Source: Angiostrongylus vasorum
Taxonomy: Eukaryota > Nematoda > Chromadorea > Rhabditida > Metastrongylidae
Assembly: GCA_018806985.1 (NCBI GenBank)
Contig: JADANN010000070.1
Location: 310,001-374,000 of the forward strand
DNA length: 64,000 bases
Direction of reading: 5' to 3'
The position numbers were made by a program, and so were the translations under genes. Positions 58,181 through 64,000 of this stretch are shown in pieces (position 1 is the first letter of the stretch; every line of letters starts with the position of its first letter). Under the pieces are notes generated by a model, which worked only from the letters and a program-made list of their open reading frames with translations, was not told the DNA's origin and made no database searches.

Positions 58181-61100
58181 ACTTTCATTCCGTCTCGGAG
58201 ACGCCTCAGAGGCAGGCCTCGACACATCAGCATGAAGGATGTGCGGAATAGAGCACATTAACTCCGCCTAGGACGCAAGTCAGAGGCAGGCCTCGACACA
58301 TCAGCATGAAGGATGTGCGGACTACAGCAGTTTCAGTCCAGCTCAGAAGCTCCTCTGAGGGTCGCCACTTCACATAACCTCGAATCATGTCAGCGTGAGC
58401 GCACTTTCATTCCGTCTCGGAGGCGCCTCAGAGGCAGGCCTCGACACATCAGCATGAAGGATGTGCCGACTAGAGCACGTTAACTCCGCCTAGGACGCGC
58501 CTCAGAGGCTCGCCACGGGATATCAGCATGAAGGATGTGCAGGCTAGAGCACATTAACTCCGCCTAGGACGCAAGTCAGAGGCAGGCCTCGACTCATCAG
58601 CATGAAGGATGTGTAGACTACAGCACTTTCAGTCGAACTCAGAATCTCCTCTGAGGGTCGCCACTTCACATAACCTCGAATCATGTGAGCGTGAGCGCAC
58701 TTTAATTCCGTCTCGGAGGCGCCTCAGAGGCAGGCCTCGACACATCAGCATGAAGGATGTGCGGACTACAGCAGTTTCAGTCGAACTCAGAATCTCCTCT
58801 GAGGGTCGCCACTTCACATAACCTCGAATCATGTGAGCGTGAGCGCACTTTCATTCCGTCTCGGAGGCGCCTCAGAGGCAGGCCTCGACACATCAGCATG
58901 AAGGATGTGCGGACTACAGCACTTTCAGTCGAACTCAGAATCTCCTCTGAGGGTCGCCACTTCACATAACCTCGAATCATGTGAGCGTGAGCGCACTTTC
59001 ATTCCGTCTCGGAGGCGCCTCAGAGGCAGGCCTCGACACATCAGCATGAAGGATGTGCGGAATAGAGCACATTAACTCCGCCTAGGACGCACCTCAGAGG
59101 CAGGCCTCGACACATGAGCGCGAAGGATGTGCGGACTACTGCACTTTCAGTCCAACACAGAAGCTCCTCAGAGGGTCTCCACTTCACATAACCTCGAATC
59201 ATGTGAGCGTGAGCACACTTTCATTCCGTCCCGGAGACGCCTCAGAGGCAGGCCTCGACACATCAGCATGAAGGATGTGCGGAATAGAGCACATTAACTC
59301 CGCCTAGGACGCACCTCAGAGGCAGGCCTCGACACATCAGCGCGAAGGATGTGCGGACTACAGCAGTTTCAGTCGAACTCAGAAGCTCCTCAGAAGGGTC
59401 GCCACTTCACATAACCTCGAATCATGTGAGCGTGAGCGCACTTTCATTCCGTCTCGGAGGCGCCTCAGAGGCAGGCCTCGACACATCAGCATGAAGGATG
59501 TGCGGACTACAGCACTTTCAGTCCAACACAGAAGCTCCTCAGAGGGTCTCCACTTCACATAACCTCGAATCATGTGAGCGTGAGCACACTTTCATTCCGT
59601 CCCGGAGACGCCTCAGAGGCAGGCCTCGACACATCAGCATGAAGGATGTGCCGACTAGAGCACGTTAACTCCGCCTAGGACGCGCCTCAGAGGCTCGCCA
59701 CGGGATATCAGCATGAAGGATGTGCAGACTAGAGCACATTAACTCCGCCTAGGACGCACCTCGGAGGCAGGCCTCGATACATCAGCATGAAGGATGTGCG
59801 GAATAGAGCACGTTAACTCCGCCTAGGACGCAAGTCAGAGGCAGGCCGCGACACATCAGCATGAAGGATGTGCGGACTAGAGCACATTAAACTTCGCCTA
59901 GGACGCGCCTCAGAGGCTCGCCACGGGACATCAGCATGAAGGATGTGCGGACTAGAGCACATTAACTCCGCCTAGGACGCAAGTCAGAGGCAGGCCTCGA
60001 CTCATCAGCATGAAGGATGTGTAGACTACAGCACTTTCAGTCGAACTCAGAATCTCCTCTGAGGGTCGCCACTTCACATAACCTCGAATCATGTGAGCGT
60101 GAGCGCACTTTCATTCCGTCTCGGAGGCGCCTCAGAGGCAGGCCTCGACACATCAGCATGAAGGATGTGCGGACTACAGCAGTTTCAGTCGAACTCAGAA
60201 TCTCCTCTGAGGGTCGCCACTTCACATAACCTCGAATCATGTGAGCGTGAGCGCACTTTCATTCCGTCTCGGAGGCGCCTCAGAGGCAGGCCTCGACACA
60301 TCAGCACGAAGGATGTGCGGACTACTGCACTTTCAGTCCAACACAGAAGCTCCTCAGAGGGTCTCCACTTCACATAACCTCGAATCATGTGAGCGTGAGC
60401 ACACTTTCATTCCGTCCCGGAGACGCCTCAGAGGCAGGCCTCGACACATCAGCATGAAGGATGTGCCGACTAGAGCACGTTAACTCCGCCTAGGACGCGC
60501 CTCAGAGGCTCGCCACGGGATATCAGCATGAAGGATGTGCAGACTAGAGCACATTAACTCCGCCTAGGACGCAAGTCAGAGGCAGGCCTCGACTCATCAG
60601 CATGAAGGATGTGTAGACTACAGCACTTTCAGTCGAACTCAGAAGCTCCTCTGAGGGTCGCCACTTCACATAACCTCGAATCATGTGAGCGTGAGCGCAC
60701 TTTCATTCCGTCTCGGAGGCGCCTCAGAGGCAGGCCTCGACACATCAGCATGAAGGATGTGCGGACTACAGCACTTTCAGTCGAACTCAGAATCTCCTCT
60801 GAGGGTCGCCACTTCACATAACCTCGAATCATGTGAGCGTGAGCGCACTTTCATTCCGTCTCGGAGGCGCCTCAGAGGCAGGCCTCGACACATCAGCATG
60901 AAGGATGTGCGGAATAGAGCACGTTAACTCCGCCTAGGACGCAAGTCAGAGGCAGGCCGCGACTCATCAGCATGAAGGATGTGTAGACTACAGCACTTTC
61001 AGTCGAACTCAGAATCTCCTCTGAGGGTCGCCACTTCACATAACCTCGAATCATGTGAGCGTGAGCGCACTTTAATTCCGTCTCGGAGGCGCCTCAGAGG

Positions 61101-64000
61101 CAGGCCTCGACACATCAGCATGAAGGATGTGCGGACTACACCACTTTCAGTCGAACTCAGAATCTCCTCTGAGGGTCGCCACTTCACATAACCTCGAATC
61201 ATGTGAGCGTGAGCACACTTTCATTCCGTCCCGGAGACGCCTCAGAGGCAGGCCTCGACACATCAGCATGAAGGATGTGCGGAATAGAGCACATTAACTC
61301 CGCCTAGGACGCACCTCAGAGGCAGGCCTCGACACATCAGCGCGAAGGATGTGCGGACTACTGCACTTTCAGTCCAACACAGAAGGTCCTCAGAGGGTCT
61401 CCACTTCACATAACCTCGAATCATGTGAGCGTGAGCACACTTTCATTCCGTCCCGGAGACGCCTCAGAGGCAGGCCTCGACACATCAGCATGAAGGATGT
61501 GCCGACTAGAGCACGTTAACTCCGCCTAGGACGCGCCTCAGAGGCTCGCCACGGGATATCAGCATGAAGGATGTGCAGACTAGAGCACATTAACTCCGCC
61601 TAGGACGCACCTCGGAGGCAGGCCTCGATACATCAGCATGAAGGATGTGCGGACTAGAGCACGTTAACTCCGCCTAGGACGCAAGTCAGAGGCAGGCCGC
61701 GACACATCAGCATGAAGGATGTGCCGACTAGAGCACGTTAACTCCGCCTAGGACGCGCCTCAAAGGCTCGCCACGGGATATCGGCATGAAGGATGTGCAG
61801 ACTAGAGCACATTAACTCCGCCTAGGACGCGCCTCGGAGGCAGGCCTCGATACATCAGCATGAAGGATGTGTAGACTACAGCACTTTCAGTCGAACTCAG
61901 AATCTCCTCTGAGGGTCGCCACTTCACATAACCTCGAATCATGTGAGCGTGAGCGCACTTTAATTCCGTCTCGGAGGCGCCTCAGAGGCAGGCCTCGACA
62001 CATCAGCATGAAGGATGTGCGGACTAGAGCACGTTAACTCCGCCTAGGACGCACCTCAGAGGCAGGTTTCCACGGGATATCAGCATGAAGGATGTGCAGA
62101 ATAGAGCACATGAACTCCGCCTAGGACGCACCTCTGAGGCAGGCTTCGACAACGTCAGCATGAACGATGTGCGGACTACAACACTTTCAATCCAACGCAG
62201 AATCCCCTGAGATGGTCGCCATCTTCACACAACCTCGAATCATGTGCGCCTGAGCGCACTTTCATTCCGTCTCGGAGTGCCTCAGAGGCACGCCACGGCA
62301 CATCATCTTGAAGGATGTGCGAGCTAGCGCACTTTCACTCCGCCTCGGAGGCGCCTCAGAGGCAGGCCTCGACACATCAGCATGAAGGATGTGCGGAATA
62401 GAGCACATTAACTCCGCCTAGGACGCACCTCAGAGGCAGGTTTCTACACATCAGCATGAAGGATGTGCGGAATAGAGCACATGAACTCCGCCTAGGACGC
62501 ACCTCTGAGGCAGGCTTGGACACATCATCATGAAGGATGTGCGGACTACAACACTTTCAGTCCGACGCAGAAGCTCCTTCAGAGGGTCGCCACTTCACAT
62601 AACCTCGAATCACGTGAGCGTGAGCGCACTTTCATTCCGTCTCGGAGCTGCCTCAGAGGCAGGCCTCGGCACATCAGCATGAAGGATGTGCGGACTACAG
62701 CACTTTCAATCCAACGCAGAATCTCCTGAGATGGTCGCATCTTCACACAACCTCGAATCATGTGCGCCTGAGCGCACTTTCATTCCGTCTTGGTGGTGCC
62801 TCAGAGGCACGCCACGGCACATCATCTTGAAGGATGTGCGAGTTACCCACTTTCAGTCCGTCTCGCAGGTGCCTCAGAGGCAGGCCTTGACACATCAGTA
62901 TGAAGGATGTGCGGAATAGAGCACATTAACTCCGCCTAAGACGCACCTCAGAGGCAGGCTTGGACACATCATCATGAAGGATGTGCGGACTACTGCGCTT
63001 TCAGTCAAACAGAAGAAGCCCGTGAGAGGGTCGCCACTTCACATAATCTCGAATAATGTGCGCCTGAGCGCACTTTCATTCCGTCCCGGAGGCGCCTCAG
63101 AGGCAGGCCTCGACACATCAGCATGAAGGAAGTGCGGAATAGAGCACATCAGCTCCGCCTAGGAGGCACCTCAGAGGCAGGCATGGACACATCATCATGA
63201 AGGATGTGCGGACTACAACACTCTCAGTCCGACGCAGAAACCCTTTAGAGGGTCGCCACTTCACATAATCTCGAATAATGTGCGCCTGAGCGCACTTTCA
63301 TTCCGTCCCGGAGCTGCCTCAGAGGCAGGCCACGGCACATCAACATGAAGGATGTGCGGACTACAGCACTTTCAGTCCACCGCGGAAGCCCCCTGAGAGG
63401 GTCGCATCTTCACATAATCTCGAATAATGTCAGCATGTCATATCACATCAGCATGAAGGATGTGCCGACTAGAGCACGTTAACTCCGCCTAGGACGCGCC
63501 TCAGAGGCTCGCCACGGGACATCAGCATGAAGGACGTGCGGACTACAGCACTTTCAGTCGAACTCAGAATCTCCTCTGAGGGTCGCCACTTCACATAACC
63601 TCGAATCATGTGAGCGTGAGCGCACTTTCATTCCGTCTCGTAGGCGCCTCAGAGGCAGGCCTCGACACATCAGCATGAAGGATGTGCGGACTACAGCAGT
63701 TTCAGTCGAACTCAGAATCTCCTCTGAGGGTCGCCACTTCACATAACCTCGAATCATGTGAGCGTGAGCGCACCTTCATTCCGTCTCGGAGGCGCCTCAG
63801 AGGCAGGCCTCGACACATGAGCGCGAAGGATGTGCGGACTACTGCACTTTCAGTCCAACACAGAAGCTCCTCAGAGGGTCTCCACTTCACATAACCTCGA
63901 ATCATGTGAGCGTGAGCACACTTTCATTCCGTCCCGGAGACGCCTCAGAGGCAGGCCTCGACACATCAGCATGAAGGATGTGCCGACTAGAGCACGTTAA

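Larger units (their letters stand above)
44403..64000. repeat. Satellite array of about 74 bp monomers with higher-order structure
   Basis: About 19.6 kb, roughly 265 monomers, continuing past the window. Monomer types: A (GACACATCAGCATGAAGGAT, GTGCGGACTACAGCACTTTC, CTCCTCTGAGGGTCGCC), B (CTTCACATAACCTCGAATCA, GTGAGCGTGAGCGCACTTTC, ATTCCGTCTCGGAGGCGCC), C (GTGCGGAATAGAGCACATTA, ACTCCGCCTAGGACGCACC) and D (ATCATCTTGAAGGATGTGCG, AGTTACCCACTTTCAGTCCG). Each counts to 74 bp. All share ATGTG-rich and TTTCA motifs and a dyad such as GCCTCAGAGGC. Because 74 is not a multiple of 3, the many ORFs are by-products. No transposase, spacer variation or telomere repeat was found. Confidence 0.97.

Noticed and set aside
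44542..63905. About 100 ORFs of 60-195 codons in the satellite, several with near-identical translations
   Set aside because: The 74 bp unit shifts frame each copy, both strands are equally open, and translations change frame with each indel. They follow from tandem repetition, not coding.
44403..64000. CRISPR-like regular repeats
   Set aside because: There are no unique spacers between repeats, monomers are contiguous, no cas genes are present, and the DNA is eukaryotic.

Overview
The window looks like nuclear DNA of a clade V (strongylid) parasitic nematode, most probably a hookworm such as Necator or Ancylostoma. The main evidence is the retroelements: RTE-type endonuclease/reverse-transcriptase fragments and a GIY-YIG Penelope-like element (PLE) whose protein segments match hookworm copies I know. 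Intron borders (TTTCAG acceptors, small introns) and a likely trans-splice acceptor also fit a nematode. It is gene-poor and repeat-rich, with no sign of bacterial organisation.

Layout. (1) 1-286: last coding exon of a muscleblind-like RNA-binding protein. (2) 287-7.2 kb: non-coding DNA with TA microsatellites and tRNA-derived SINEs. (3) 7.2-17.6 kb: a very large inverted repeat, two near-identical 2.61 kb arms around a 5.2 kb spacer that holds the 3' end of an unknown gene, a PLE 3' fragment and an RTE fragment. (4) 17.7-25.6 kb: decayed RTE pieces, including one with twin-priming architecture, a SINE and an unidentified exon. (5) 25.6-33.0 kb: the only real gene cluster: a frameshifted copy of the kinetochore gene zwilch (+), a roughly 570 bp fold-back element with a hammerhead-ribozyme-like core in each arm, an SNM1/Apollo-type nuclease pseudogene (-), and a four-exon MIS12-like kinetochore gene (+). 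(6) 33-42.5 kb: SINEs and a long RTE fragment. (7) 42.5-44.4 kb: a 5'-truncated PLE with RT and GIY-YIG domains. (8) 44.4-64.0 kb: an unbroken satellite of about 74 bp monomers (about 265 copies) in dimers and higher-order repeats, running off the window end.

How parts relate. The PLE ends exactly where the satellite starts. The SINE families fall into a connected set: two unrelated tRNA heads share one central core, and another family shares its 3' end with an RTE LINE, as expected of LINE-mobilised SINEs. The inverted repeat is polar: the left arm contains complete SINEs that cross both of its borders, while the right arm is cut inside the same SINEs, so the right arm is the derived copy. 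Frameshifts in the gene copies and single-base indels across satellite units could be true decay or residual long-read error; the sequence alone does not settle this.
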